From Tetragonia tetragonoides (Eukaryota; Streptophyta; Magnoliopsida; Caryophyllales; Aizoaceae): a stretch of 64,000 nt of DNA. The notes beneath the pieces were generated by a model. The model saw only the letters and a list, made by a program, of their open reading frames with translations. It had not been told where the DNA came from and did not search any database. Numbering within the stretch: position 1 is the stretch's first letter; each line of letters starts with the position of its first letter. The position numbers and the translations under genes are program-made. This document shows positions 45,889-58,605 of the stretch, in pieces. The DNA lies in assembly GCA_038025085.1 (NCBI GenBank), contig CM076148.1, positions 17,270,001-17,334,000 on the forward strand, written 5' to 3'.

Positions 45889-46601
45889 CTTTCGCTCTCT
45901 CTGTTGTGCAGAGAAAGCGTGTGGGTTGTCTTTGTGGGTATTTTCTCTTTCTTCTTCAAGGAGGAGTATGCCCCCCTGGTCACTTTTAACACCTTTTTTT
46001 TTTTTTTTTTTAATTTTTTAATTTCTTTATTGGAATTTGTTAGAAGGACAACTTGGATAATATAAAAATGAAAAAAATGAAGATAATTTTGTGGGGAAAA
46101 TGAAATTGTTATTATATTGGTATAACTCGTGGGTTAACTATCAATAAGATTCTTCTATTTTCTTTTGTTAACCTGTTTGTTCACACTTCATACGCACACG
46201 ACCTGTGTTGTGATCTGGATTTTAGGATGTGAGGAACATCTGAGGAAGGGAGGCACTAAAAATTGAGGCTATTGTACCCTTGTTTATTTTAACATGGATT
46301 GATTGGCTTTCGGTTCGGGTTTATTTTGGTTTATGATGACGTGGTTGCATTTGAGTTGTGTTACGAGTACTATGAAATATAGAGCGGTTTGGGTTGGTCA
46401 AAATGGTCGAAATATATTAAAATGAGAGCAACTAGGTTAAACCAATGTCGATTTGGCTCAATTTTGGATCGTTACATATGTCAAAAATAAGAACCTGGTG
46501 TCTATTTAAACGAGTCTTTCATGATTCCTGGGACCACTATGTTCATTGCATTTGCTAACTACTACTCACTACTACTACTCACTACTCACTACTCACCGTA
46601 T
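45889..46601 (-). promoter_or_regulatory. Upstream region of PPR copy 2, different from copy 1
   Basis: This 0.7-kb 5' flank has no counterpart upstream of PPR copy 1. It has a T-run at about 45993-46011 and a CACTACTACTACT-type repeat at about 46560-46595. A promoter function is inferred from position. Confidence 0.35.
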
Positions 46602-47658
46602 AATCAAAAGAAAAAAAAAAAAAAGAGACAAGAAACCTATTAGAAGTTTGTAGCATTGAGAACAAGAGATTTATATAAGTGGGCTATCTGGATTATGACA
46701 TGGCATGTAAATAAACCTCTTTAAAAGTTTGTAACATTGGAAATGCTCTAAGCGTTTTATGCTAATAAGCGTACCTTTTAGAAAAGTAGTTTTTTTTATT
46801 TTCTGTTTTTTTTTTGATAGACTTGGAAAAGTAAGTTTTTAAAAAATCTATATGGGAAAAGGGGTAACATTTTCATAATAATAAATCTAATAATTTAGTC
46901 CATACTTTTTCTTCCACCAGTCATAAACTCATTATAGTGCATTTCACAAAAAAGAAAAAAAAAAAACCATCAAAGTGCAACAAACTAGTACTTAATGTCT
47001 AAACATAACCTTAAAGGCTAGATGAAGAACAGCTAAACAGTAGCAAAGCTTGTCATAAGCAACTAATAGAATTCTGAGTTAGTCACGAATATTATTCCGT
47101 CTCTAATTTTGCTAGGAATGTCAAAATCCGTCACTGACTTTATTTTGCGTCGAGGTTTTTTAGCAACGGACGTATTCCATCATTAGACCGTCATTCACTT
47201 GGCCCATTTTGGGCCGGGAATTCTTGGTCAGATGATCCATTTTCCCATGCCACTTCCTACAAAAATGCCTCTATCAAAGCCTGAGACTGAGAGTAGTGGT
47301 CATTTGGGAAGTTCACTGTTACCAAAAGGAAAGCTAAACATATTAGTCAAAATTGTTGGAGGCTAGACACAGGCTGGTCTAAGGTCAGTGCGGATGATGT
47401 GAAGAGGGAGAGCTGCCCAAGAGAAGCTAACCACTTAGCTGTTTACTGTTTAGCCCAATTTGCTGAATTAGAGAACATTAGTTTGCTCAACTCTTTTCGC
47501 CATTGACTACACGGGGTTACCTACCGCAGATCTGTAACTTTGATGCTATTTCTTAGTCACTCTAACATAGATGACAAAGAGGAATGTTGTTGCTCTTAAG
47601 GCAAGTAACTATCTGCAACACATTAGAAGCCGAACAAGGAAAAGAAAAGGCTATCAAA
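46602..47658. repeat. Direct duplicate block upstream of PPR copy 2 (matches 31015-32058)
   Basis: This is nearly identical to 31015-32058 in the same orientation. The match ends at AAAAGGCTATCAA (47645-47657), after which the D inverted arm begins at 47661. Confidence 0.85.
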
Positions 47659-47709
47659 AGGATGTAGTCTTCAATTACTAGTTCAGGTCTAATACCAACA
47701 CATTTTCAG

Positions 47710-47808
47710 GGGCAAAATCATGGTTTTAAGGATGATGGAGATTCTTCATCTCAATCTGAAAGCTGTAAATTGAAGCTGTCAGTGGGGAGTGCTTTTCAAG
47801 CTATGATG
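47710..47808 (+). other. Isolated 33-codon exon-like segment, second copy
   Basis: This is the mirror of 42115-42213, with the acceptor (TTTTCAG) and donor (GTAACT) both kept. No gene assignment is made. Confidence 0.4.
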
Positions 47809-48358
47809 GTAACTTACTGTTTCTCTGTTTGTTTTCTCATTCTTAGCTTGGATTTCTCTCTTGATTATTATAAGAGAATTAGAAATGCATAATACATGCA
47901 ATTTAGAGCTATCGCTTAACAGCTGCAGCCATGATGCCTGCCACTTTTGTGTCTCATTGTAATGCATCAAGTCTTTTCTTCTGGAGACAGTCATGTTGAG
48001 ATGTCTGACATTATTCAGATCTTGCTCATGCCAAGAGCCCGTCACATGCCTTTCAAATGAGATCTTGATACCCTACCTTGCACACCTAGATCGTAGATAT
48101 GTAACCCACACTGATTAGGATTTTGGCAAATCTTCTAGCCCATAAAGTAAACATCATAGCTCTTCTGAAAAGGATTGCAAATTTTCTATATCTATCCAGC
48201 AAGCAGATATGCTGTTACCATGGTTTGTGTTTGGCAACATAATTTGTGATGGGAAATAACATAACCTAATAACATATTGTTGGCTTGCGAGTTTATCGGC
48301 CTCCTCAATGTAGGAGCCCAAGCATGAAGTCGTTTTTTTTTTTTTTTTTCCCAATTGA

Positions 48359-48654
48359 GGGCATGCTTGGATTGAGGGTAATGATTAATGGGGTAATAGA
48401 TCAAGTTATAGGCTAAAATGGGAGGTGCTGGAGGTGATGAGTGTTAGATTTTGTGAAGAGGGGGGTAATTGTTACCCCCATTTGGGGGGTGAAATGTACC
48501 CACTCTCCCCCTAGGGTAATCATTCCCCCCCTCTCCCTTCATTTTCTTTCCCCTCCACCAAGTTGCACCACCCTTCACCGCCTCCACCTTCCTATTTTAG
48601 CCTTTAATTTGCTCCATTACCCCCCTAATCATTACCCCCAATCCAAGCATGCCC
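48359..48654. mobile_element. MITE with GGGCATGCTTGGATTG ends, copy 2
   Basis: This is the same 296-bp element as 41254-41549 in reverse orientation. Both flanks match as well, so it was duplicated with the D arm and did not insert independently. Confidence 0.8.
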
Positions 48655-51092
48655 TATATCATTATGGAACCATGGAAGTCTTTATAATGTATGGTGGTTG
48701 GTGTAATTGAAGCTATAAAAGAAGCAATTAGATGTTCATGGAGTAGATCTTTTAACCATATGTTTTGGAATTTATGGAAGTTGTTATTTAAGCAATTAAG
48801 CTTATAGACAAGGCCATATTATTTTCTTCTTTTTTGTTCCTTCTGTGATAGAGAAGAAGTTGGTATTCTTTTCATCTTTTTTTGTTTCTTGTGTGAAGAA
48901 GAAGGCAGTTGCTATTCGTTTTTTATTCTTTTTTTAATAATTATTTCTTGTGTGAAAGCTTAGACAGTTGCCTTCCATTGTCTGGAGACGTCCATTTGCT
49001 GAATTGGGTTGGGCTTTGTAGCCTTTGTCAAGTGCAATTCCTCTCTTTGGACTGAAGCATCACCAGTTCACCAGAGAACCATGAGCGCGTGATGTTGTCT
49101 TTTGGTGGAACCTTAATTGGCATATTTCGTGACATAAACCACGGGCTACTTGAAGTTAACTTTGGGTTGTGCCCAACTTCAGCTCAAGCTCCACACAGTC
49201 CTTTGTTGAGTCAAGTGGGGCTGATAGCAAACCCAGCCCCACACTCAAATGTATAAGTCTTCAATTTGTGGTATAGCTCCTTAGGTTGCTTATCCATTTT
49301 GAGAGGGCTATGTTTAGCTATCACTGCAAAACTTGCTTTTGCACCTTGCTGCCTGCAGTTGCAGTGTACTCCTTGAGAGCACATTTGGAACTTTAGTAGG
49401 TGTAGAAATGTAGGGACAGGTACAATGATCACTATGAAATATTTGTCAGTGAAGAGTCTTATCTAAGGACCAACTAACATTGGCTTATTTTGAGCTTATT
49501 CAACTTATAGTCATTAGCTGATTAGCCTATGGCTATAAGATCTTTGCTTGTGGAAAAGTCAGTTAAGGGGACACCTTAATGCATTCCAAGTATATTCAGG
49601 GTATGGCGGTTTCCGTTGTTCGGGTGTCTGGAGGGAGTCCTTAAGAATCAATGAGTAACTCTTAACCGGATATTTTTTAGTCAGTTGGATTCTTGTTAAG
49701 AGTATTATGTTAGGTAAGCCTTGGATGTGTCAGCATGATAATATCTATTCTATTGCCTTCACATCAATTCAATCTTCCTAAGAAATGAGGGCAGAAATTT
49801 GGCGTTCCTGAATTCTGAGGGCAAACACTACGCAGTCCACATTCCCATTACTATCAAAGTTAGAGGCTTATCCTTACATCGAGCTCCTTTAGATTACTAG
49901 AGTTCATTGGCCTCTAATCAAAGTCAGCACAAAGTACTTTCCTATGAGCTGTAGACCCATGGACATATTTCAGTTTTTCATGCTTTGTTTGTATGCACTA
50001 GACATAATCATACTATCAGTCAAATATTTAGCAAGTCTAGGTATATTCCTATTATAGCTCAAACTTTGTTTAAGAAGAATTTTGCCTTTCCAGTTGTGGT
50101 TATGATTTTATGAAGTAATGGGAATTAGGTGAAGTGTGGAAACCGTTGCAAACCAGCTTCACATTATAGAAGCTTGGTTAACTTTCTTTCTTGATTGTTT
50201 ATTGCTTTGCCATTTTTGTTTCTAGTATGCTGGTAAAAATTAGCGCCATACTAGCATGCATATAAAACTTCAACTGAATACCGAAGTTGCTTGGTGTGTC
50301 TGGAACCTCAGCTGATTATGTCTCTTGATGACTATGCACTTGGGGTGTTTATGTGTTCTAGGGGACTGATTCCCTCATGCAGTTTTATTCATGTAGTTGT
50401 AATATCTACGGTCAATACAAAATTATGTAAGCTAATGTATTGTCTACAATAAATTTCTTATATGCCGTCTGAATTTGTGATTTTGTCGAAATTCTTGCAT
50501 ATAGGATGACAATGCAGCAAGTCAACCTCTGAATCTCAACTAGGAATGTTGGTGGTGCAGTTGTTGACTGTAGCGGTCGTTTGAAGTCAGATTCTTGAGT
50601 CTGTTGCTGAGGTATGATGTGAAAAATCGAGGACATGTCGGTGGCTGTCTTTTGTAGGCATTTGTTATCATTATTTTTCATCTCTTGTTTTGAACGTAAA
50701 CAAGATGAATGTCTTGTTGGAATTATATAGTGTATATTCAATCACAGAACAGAGGAAAATTTTTACTGGAATTGTTGTACTGTGGACAGCCACTGTCCTG
50801 AAAACGATTTCGCCTAGCGCTGATGCAGGCTTTCTCAGGCAGTTGTCCTCCAGGATTAACACAACGTTAATGGAAGTGCGCACTCATAAAGATCAGGTTC
50901 AGTAACTCAACTTGCGCAAACAGAACCATTTGTGTATAATGTTAGCATAGAAGGAGAAAGAAAAGAGAATATGTTCACTTTGTCTACAAGAAAAGGGACG
51001 AGAAATCAAAACTTAGGCAGTCCTGGAGATTACCCACCACCACCAGTACCTAGTTTATGTGGAAAACACAACTAATTATTTTTGGTTACCAA

Positions 51093-52230
51093 AACTTATT
51101 TCGCAAATAGTTTTGAACAATGAATTTGAATACTTTTCTGGAAATAACATACGAGATCAAATCAATGAAGTTTGTGTAAAGATAAGAACCCAATTCATAA
51201 ACCTGGCTACCTGGCTTGAACGGTGATGACGGCCCAACGGCGCGCGCATGGTGGTCTAATACGAATTCCTCATCTCCCATTCAAAGTCAGATGAGACCCA
51301 CATATATAAATTATAATTTACGTATTTATTTTTTGTTGCATTCTATCAATGGGGGATAAATCTCTTTTCACAAACTTTCCAACTTCAAAATTTTGAAACT
51401 TCAGTTTTAGTCCATCACAATGTTTGAAGTTGGAAATTTTAGAATTTTGAGCAGAAATTAGAATTTCATGCATAAATGCTAATGTCTTAGGATTTGAGAT
51501 AACACATAATATCACTAAAAACAGACTCACATGCCACATCCTATAATCCTGTTGAGTGACTCTCATCTCGAACTCAATACGCCTTATACTGGTCATACGC
51601 CCACGCCTGGATACTCATAGAGTCATAGTGTTCTAGGGAGATGATCTTCTCTATCCCATAGAAAGCAACAACATTCCACAGTGTACGTGGATCCTATCAA
51701 GTATGTGCTACCTCACACCACTATTGATATGGGTGCTACATTTCACTTATGTTTTCCCCTCCAAAAAGAAACTTTGTTTTAGTATTATCTTGCAAGTTGC
51801 ATGTATACATTGAAGTGCGACTCAAATGTGGTACTTATAACTGATCTTACCCATTATCGTCCCTTTTTTTTTTTGGTTGTTATTGTTGCTGGTACTGCTA
51901 TGAATAGCTTTATCTTCTTTTTTTGCTAGTCCAAAAAGAGGGTGCAAGTGAATGGCGACCGAGATCCTCACTGCTACGTCATGTTTGAACTCTTGTGTTC
52001 AATAGCGAACATATATCAGACTAGATGAACAACCATTGCTTGGTATGAATAGCTTATCTAGGCAGGCCATCAACACACACCCACAAAACATAGGAAAGTG
52101 TATAACCAATGCATGTTGTGCACCAGGAGAAAGTAGCCAGTTTGATGCAGCTGAACTTGCATGCATGTCCATGATAATAATAATGCATCCATAAAAACCA
52201 TTTCTTTCATGCAATTTTCTCTCTCAACAA
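51093..52230. other. Single-copy intergenic region, no gene seen
   Basis: This lies between the D arm and the B3 gene. I recognise no coding exon or repeat. The right end is the probable promoter and 5' leader of the B3 gene. Confidence 0.4.
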
Positions 52231-54178
52231 ATGACGGATTCAACGAGGACAACGATTATTGATGATCACCCCATCACAACCCATCACTTTTTCAAGCCTC
52301 TTGTCCCAGATTTCCTCACCAATTTCGTAAGTCCCTTCCATAAAATTAAATTAAAATGCACCCTTCATTATACATTTATATATAGTTCATGTTTAATTTG
52401 TATAAATACTTAAATCTATGTCAAATTTTAGTTTAAGTTATTTAATTTAAGAAGTGTATTAGGTATTATAATTAATAGAGTGAACCGACTTGAACTGATT
52501 TCTGGATCCGCCACTGACAACTGCAGTCAATTCCGGAGTCATTTCTTAAGCACTTAGAAGGAGATTATGATGATCATAATAATAACAATAATAAGGAGAA
52601 GATTGCAAGATTAAGGAATATGGTTAACGAGCAAATTTGGGAGGTTAAGTTTGATGAAGATGGGAAGCATTTTAGAGATGGATGGGAGGAGTTTTGCAAA
52701 GATCATGATTTGCATGTGGGTGATTTTTTGGTGTTTGGTCATCATGGAAACTTGCTTTTTGATGTTGTCATCTTTGATCCTAGTGCTTGTGAACGAGATT
52801 GTCCCGTTATGAATATGAATAATAATTCATCAAGAAAGCTAAGATCTTCAACCTCATCAATTAATCCAACAACAACCAATGGGAAAGGTCAGTTTTTTTT
52901 CATTTTGTTTCTTTAGTTGCAAGTAATTATTTTCTGGTTTGAATTTCAAGTTTCCTTAAATCTTTAGCATAAATAAATCCCAAATTATTAGTAGTCATAT
53001 TATCGGTTTATACTGTAAACTTTTTTAGGCCATGTTCTCCTCAGCTTAATATTAGTTTAGTTCAGTTCAGCTGAAACTTATTATCACTCAGATAAATTTT
53101 TATTCCAAAATAAATTCATCATGATATATACTTATGTCATTGTAAAGATGTCAAAGCGTACTTTTAATCGAGTCCAATTCAACATCAAATATGTTTGGAG
53201 AAGTTTAAATGGTCAGATATCAAGTTCCAGGTGAAAAGAACAAAGCCTGAGTTTTTGGGTGATTGGAGGAAGTAACATTATTATTTCGGTAGACCTAAAA
53301 AAAATGTTGAAGGGGAAACACATTATTTTGAAGGGAAAAAGTAATCTGATATGTTGTATCTCTGATTTATCTATTGAAGGATTGAAAAAGGTTCGAGGTC
53401 GCAAGGCTCATTCAAAGGCAAAATTTTCCTTTAAACCACGAGGATATCCATATTTTCATACCATAATAAGGTCATGTTCCTTGAAATGGAGTAGAATGGT
53501 AAGTATCAATATACCAATCATACATATCTTGATTTCGATTAAATCAATAATAATTAAGTAGTAACCACGAAACCTTCCTCCTAATTAATTAAAGTTTAGA
53601 AATTAGGGGTGTCAATTTCATTCGCATAATGAAATTTGATATGGGTGACAAAAGCATGCATTATTACTAAGGATGCATGCACATTTGCATATTAGCACAT
53701 TATTGTAGTATTAGGGAAATTAGCTAAATTACTTGCATATGATGTGCACAAAAAAGCGTCCTAATTAATTGGTGATGTATACATATTAGCCTATCCCCAT
53801 AAACTTTGCAAGGGAAAATGGTTTGGAGAAGAGGTGGTGTTATATGGAGGTGATAGATCAAGATGGGGAATCATGGCAATTGCTACTCAGGCACCACAAG
53901 ACTAAATATGGTGGTACTAGTGTTTACATTGGTGGCTGGCGCGGTTTTCATAATGCCAAGGGCCTTAGCACCGGTGATATAGTTACTTTTGAGCTCATTG
54001 CTTCCGGGAAAAAGCCCGTCATCAAATTTTATAGTAAGGCCCTATTCTCGATCTTTCACATTCTTTTCACTGAACTTATCTAGCACAAAACTGAACAAAA
54101 TTAAATTTTACTAAATGAACTGAGAATTTTACTGACCTGAAATGACATTTATTGAAAAAAACTTCAGGGAGAAGTTGA
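52231..54178 (+). CDS. B3 DNA-binding domain protein, REM-like, two B3 domains
   Basis: Exons are 52231-52326 (from ATG), 52527-52887, an exon ending at 53498, 53790-54033 and 54168-54178 (stop TGA). All but the start of exon 3 are fixed by phase and splice sites. The first B3 domain spans exons 1-2: HHFFKPLVPDFLTNF, then IPESFLKHLEG, EQIWEVKFDEDGKHF, FCKDHDLHVGDFLVF and LFDVVIFDP. A charged linker with SSRKLRSSTSS follows. The second B3 domain begins in exon 3 (YFHTIIRSCSLKWSRM) and ends in exon 4 (INFARENGLEKRWCYMEVID, GWRGFHNAKGLSTGDIVTFE). Tandem B3 domains of this form are typical of the plant REM family of nuclear DNA-binding proteins. The exon 3 start lies between about 53225 and 53390; 53239 fits the phase. 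The last exon adds only three residues. Confidence 0.82.
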
Positions 54179-55232
54179 AAAGAACAAGCTTAAGTCCTTC
54201 AATTACTAGTAGCTTAGATGCGGTAAAAATCTTATTCATGTTTTTCTTAGTATAATATCTTATTTCTCTTTTCCCCTAGCAAGAAACCTTGTTTCTCCAT
54301 GTTTTCCCAATATATATTCAGTTAGTGTTGCTTCTGCTAGTAATCTTGCTTCTTTTTTCATAATTTGAAAGTAATAATAATGTTAGAATTGAAGGAAATA
54401 ACTTGACTTGTGGTTGCATATGAATTTGTGTTAGTAAAGATTGAACCCATGAGGTATATATATGTATATAATTAGCGACGAAAACTAACAAGTATAATAT
54501 GTTTGTTCGCATTTTATGAAACTTGAATTTATATTTGAATGAACTCAACATAAACATGGCTGGTAACACTCTTTATCGGACAGTGATTTATATATGCTCA
54601 CAATTATTTGTTTCATTTTGCAGAGTTGAGATAAATGAAACTCTCCATATATGGAGCTCATGGTCAGATTTGAGTTGGTTAATCTCTGCAATTTGCAAAG
54701 GGTTAAGTGCCTCATGGTCGTGTTTTAGGTAGCTTGATTATCTTTTTCTCCTCGTTGGCTCAATGGCTTATGGTACATGTTCACTTCAAGTGCTACTTTC
54801 AATAGGTTTGTAGTTTCTAACATTGTCTAGCTAGTAGGAGTGTTTTCAATGTTTGGCTCACTTTGGTGTTTGTGGCTTTAGTCATGGGGCGTTGATTAGG
54901 TGTGTTTAGCTTGGTTTTAACTGGTGTTGGCACTAAGTTGCGACTCTTATAGGTGTTTGAGCTTCGGCTTCAATTGATACTTGATTGAGCTACACCTCCT
55001 TTTTCTCCTACTTATGAAAATGGACTTCTAATTATCAAAAAATATATTGAACATGAATGTGTTTGGAAGAAATCCAATAAATAGGATCAATAATCCGATG
55101 TGTTGTATTGATCTTTCTTGAATTTATTGAATCACACTAACATCTAACAAATAAAGTAGTTACATGTTTTCCAAAACATCAATTATGAACTCCCTTAAAC
55201 CAAATTAACTAACACTATGTAGGATTTGGCCT
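54179..55232. other. Intergenic, no supported gene
   Basis: This separates convergent genes and probably holds both 3' UTRs. No repeat or domain was recognised; the open frame at 54523-54732 looks like chance. Confidence 0.4.
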
Positions 55233-58220
55233 TTAATTCAATGCTTTTGTAGGGTAAGGTAAAGTAGCAATGTGGTTATGAGCTACAATGCCAATCCAAA
55301 GCTTGCCATTAACCTCTCTAACCTCACTAACAAGCTTCATAACCACACCCTTTTGATCTTCCAAGACTTCAAGGATCTTACTATCTTCATTAAAAAGAGA
55401 GATAACTGCGTACATCTTCATGCCCATCATCCTAGCTAGGATCTTCATCGGTATCGGTAACCGGAAATAGATGCTCCTCAACCATGGATGTTGTATTAGT
55501 AACTCTTGTGGTGCAGTCCTACAACAATCTATTGCTACCCAGAATTCACCCTTTTCATTTACTCTTACATTGTCTGGAAATCCTGGTAAATTTGCTACCA
55601 ACTCTATTTTTCCACTTTTTGGACCTTCTAGCCATAGTTTCATGAGCCTGCATCAAAAGTCATTGCATTAGGGAATGAACCTCAATGTTAACACAAGAGA
55701 ATGTTGGTTTGGATTTCAATATGTTTGTAATTGTTTTAAGACAAAATTTGCTCTACTATTGGCAAAACCAATGGTAAATCCAAAGTAAAAAGAAAGAAAA
55801 ACACATTATGGGTATAAAACTTATAGTTACATTTTAGACAATTTTTTTTTTTTTTTTTTACTTTTGATAAAAAAAATCAGGTAAAAAGAAAGAAAAGCAT
55901 ATTGTGGTACAAATATATTATAATCTTGTAGTGACAGTTTATCCTTTCATTTTGGGTTAGTGGGGAACTATGGGTATCAGTCTATCAGAGCACAGAGCTT
56001 GGAGTGGATAGCGCAGTGACCCAATCCCTACTTGTTCCCAGCGACGACCTAGGTCTAGGAGTGTTGTTTTAGACCTTAATGAGCCACATTCGTATTAGAC
56101 AAACAAATTTCTGCACTTTTATATGATTATGATTATGTTACTCCATTGATTAATTAACAGGGGAGAGAGCAGAGCAAAAGACCTGCAACTAGTAGTCTCA
56201 GTGTAGAGGAGGAAACTTTGGTCCCTTGATAACTGAACTCCATTAGGAAAAGCCAATCCTTCCAACACAACATGCGTTTTCTTGGTTGTTGGATCATATC
56301 TAAGTAGCCTACCAGTTGCTTCTCCTTCCAATAATATTAGAAAATGGTTCCTGCAATTAACCAACATATAACACTACTATGAGTCTCATGCCTTAATTAA
56401 GTTGAGGGAATTCACAATATTAAAGCTCCCGTCGCTACATTTTTGGACTCCCCGTCACTACTTTTCTGGATCCGCCACTGTCTTAAAGTGCCCTGTGTGC
56501 CCTACGACTCTATGAGTCACTTGTCACCTCGTATTGAGGGAGTTCACAATAACGAAGTGTCGTTGCTACTTTTCTGGATCCGCCGTTGCTACTTTTCTGG
56601 ACCCGCGAATGTCTTTGGCCTATAACTCTATGAGTCACCTTGTATTGAGGTAACAACATGACTAGTTTGTAGAGATACCATTTCTTACCATACTAAAGAA
56701 AATATGAAATAAAAAATTAACATGAAATTAAGATACTTACACTCTATTGTGTCTCTTGCTTGTGTCAGTGAAAAAGATGGAGCCATTGTTGTGAAGATCA
56801 AGATCATTAGCAAATAGAATGGGCTTGCCATCAACATGGGTAGCCAAAGGAGTAGCAAGGCCTCCTTTAGGCCCAACAACAAGAAGCTCATAATAAGCAT
56901 CAGCAATGTACAAGTTACCGTTGTCTTTGTCGAATCTTAGGCCCAATGGGCGCCCACACAACTTCTCAAACTTCCATTGCTTTGCCGTTGTTGAATCAAC
57001 TCCTTTAGCACATAATTTATATGACCTTTCAATTGTCATTAGCACTGCAAATTAGCAATGTGTTTTCTGAAAATAATTGTCATTTCAAGTTTTGGGTTAA
57101 GAAAAATGACATAAATAAGTCAATTTCCTTTGGGACAATCATAATAAGCAAATGCTTGGACTAATGCTTAAGCTAGACACCACAACATAAGGCATGAGCA
57201 ACATTTTTGGTTGATGTATATATTACTTGGATGAATAACAACGTGACTTTTTTTTTTTGGTTCGGATGAGACGTAAAGGCCGTGCATATACATGGGGATG
57301 GAAAATACGAACGTATAACCTAATGTACCCAACACCTCAGTCTTAAACACTAGGCTAAAACATACTTGATAATAACAACATGAAGTTTGTGCACATAGAA
57401 TTCACATATCCAATTTTATCCCCAAACATGTTTCTTTATATTCCTTTCTATTCATTTTCAAACAATTTAGACGATATAACAAGTAAATAATCATATATTG
57501 AACGAAATACAAAATATTTAGGTGGTAGGTCTAAGTAACAAAGTAAACGGCCATTTGTGAAATTGGACCACTAAAGATCACCAAATAATTAGCACTTAAT
57601 TTTTGTAATTTTTTTTTTTGAGAAGATTAATTATTGTAATATTTATAGCTAGCTCACAATACTCTATGCTTAATAATTGCAACGTATAAAAATCTTTTTG
57701 TACATAAAAAGATCCTACATCAAATTGCATGCAATTAAACAATATTACGTTAGATTACAAAAAAAAAATTGCATTAAATTTGACCATTTAATGCCCATAA
57801 TTCATAGTAAAAATCCCTCTGAAAAAAAAAAATCAAAGTAAAAACATACCAAGTTTGTGTCACGGTTGCAAAGGTCTCCCACCCAATTTTCTCTCCCATC
57901 CATCTCACAACTCTCCCATCAGCCAAACCTGTATATGGGCCACGGCCCAAATTATCAAACTCCAATGAATCCGGCCCAAACACTTGATCCACAAATTCCA
58001 ATTGGGCATATTGGCCCAATCGGCTTAGGTTATCTCTGGGCCAATTGTCCATCACTTCCTTGTAAGGTGCAATTTGATGCTTAACGGGCTTGAACTCATG
58101 ATCTCCTAATGGGCCCAACTTGAATGAGTCCATTACAATGACGCCCAACAAAGCAACCACTATGGGAAGAAATGAATGTTGCACCAAAGCTTCATCTTTA
58201 AGTCCCTTTTTCTTCTCCAT
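55233..58220 (-). CDS. Strictosidine synthase-like (SSL) beta-propeller protein
   Basis: Four exons join in phase: 58220-57850, 57025-56741, 56350-56183 and 55647-55233, totalling 412 residues. All introns are GT-AG; for exon 2 the acceptor (TTGAAAG at 57026) was chosen because it alone keeps the frame. An N-terminal hydrophobic anchor (LPIVVALLGVIVM) suggests an ER/endomembrane signal anchor. The Str_synth/SMP-30-like propeller follows, with YTGLADGRVVRWMGEKIGWE, CGRPLGLRFD, LYIADAYYELLVVGPKGG, FANDLDLHNNGSIFFTDTS, GLAFPNGVQLS and GFPDNVRVNEKGEFWVAID. The family is named after strictosidine synthase, but plant SSL proteins mostly lack that activity; real function is unknown. Similar proteins are often labelled adipocyte plasma membrane-associated protein-like. 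The frame is intact. Intron 2 (56351-56740) contains a degenerate tandem repeat. Confidence 0.92.
56420..56660. repeat. Degenerate tandem repeat in SSL intron 2
   Basis: Two imperfect units share TTGAGGGAATTCACAAT or TTGAGGGAGTTCACAAT, CTACTTTTCTGGATCCGCC and CTCTATGAGTCAC. The TCTGGATCCGCCACTG phrase also occurs in the first intron of the B3 gene (about 52500). This may be debris of a dispersed repeat. Confidence 0.6.
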
Positions 58221-58489
58221 GAATTTGTGGATGTTGATGAGTTTGTGAATAGCTCAAGGAAAGAGAGAAAGAGAGAGCAGAAATCGACGGCGATATCGAT
58301 AGAGATTATGTAGAGAGAAAAATGTTAAGATGAGAAATTAATTCTTGAATTTGGTAGAATATAGAAGGAAGGGCATGAATTGCTTGTGACAAAGGCTTTA
58401 TGGTTGGTTCATGTTCAAGTGTAGGTTGTTTATATTTTGGTTGGCCAATGATATTTGTATTGATGTGCAAAATTAACCTAAGAAGAAAA
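58221..58489 (-). promoter_or_regulatory. Probable SSL promoter and 5' UTR
   Basis: This flanks the SSL start codon and contains a GA-rich stretch at about 58255-58285 on the plus strand. No defined motif is recognised; the role is inferred from position. Confidence 0.35.
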
Positions 58490-58605
58490 GAGTCCCAAAT
58501 TCGAGTCCTCTAGGGCAATGAAGGTTTTCCTGGTTGTTAACTTCAGAGTCCGTGGAAATAATCAAGCAAAAAAGCTTGAATAATCATGTTATCTAAAAAG
58601 AAGGG
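58490..58605 (+). mobile_element. SINE fragment, same family as 26317-26486
   Basis: AAATTCGAGTCCTCTAGGGC, TGAAGGTTTTCCTGGTTGTT and TTATCTAAAAAG follow the order of the 3' two-thirds of the SINE at 26317-26486, including the box-B area and tail. The 5' part with box A is missing. Confidence 0.7.

Larger units (their letters stand above)
47661..51092. repeat. Inverted duplication D, right arm
   Basis: This is the reverse complement of 38562-42262. It lacks the 254-bp segment (39020-39273) and has a shorter T-run at about 48334-48350. The arm includes a MITE (48359-48654) and the exon-like segment at 47710-47808. At 50690-50905 a 71-codon frame is open in both arms (mirror 38749-38964); it has no recognised domain. 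Confidence 0.9.
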
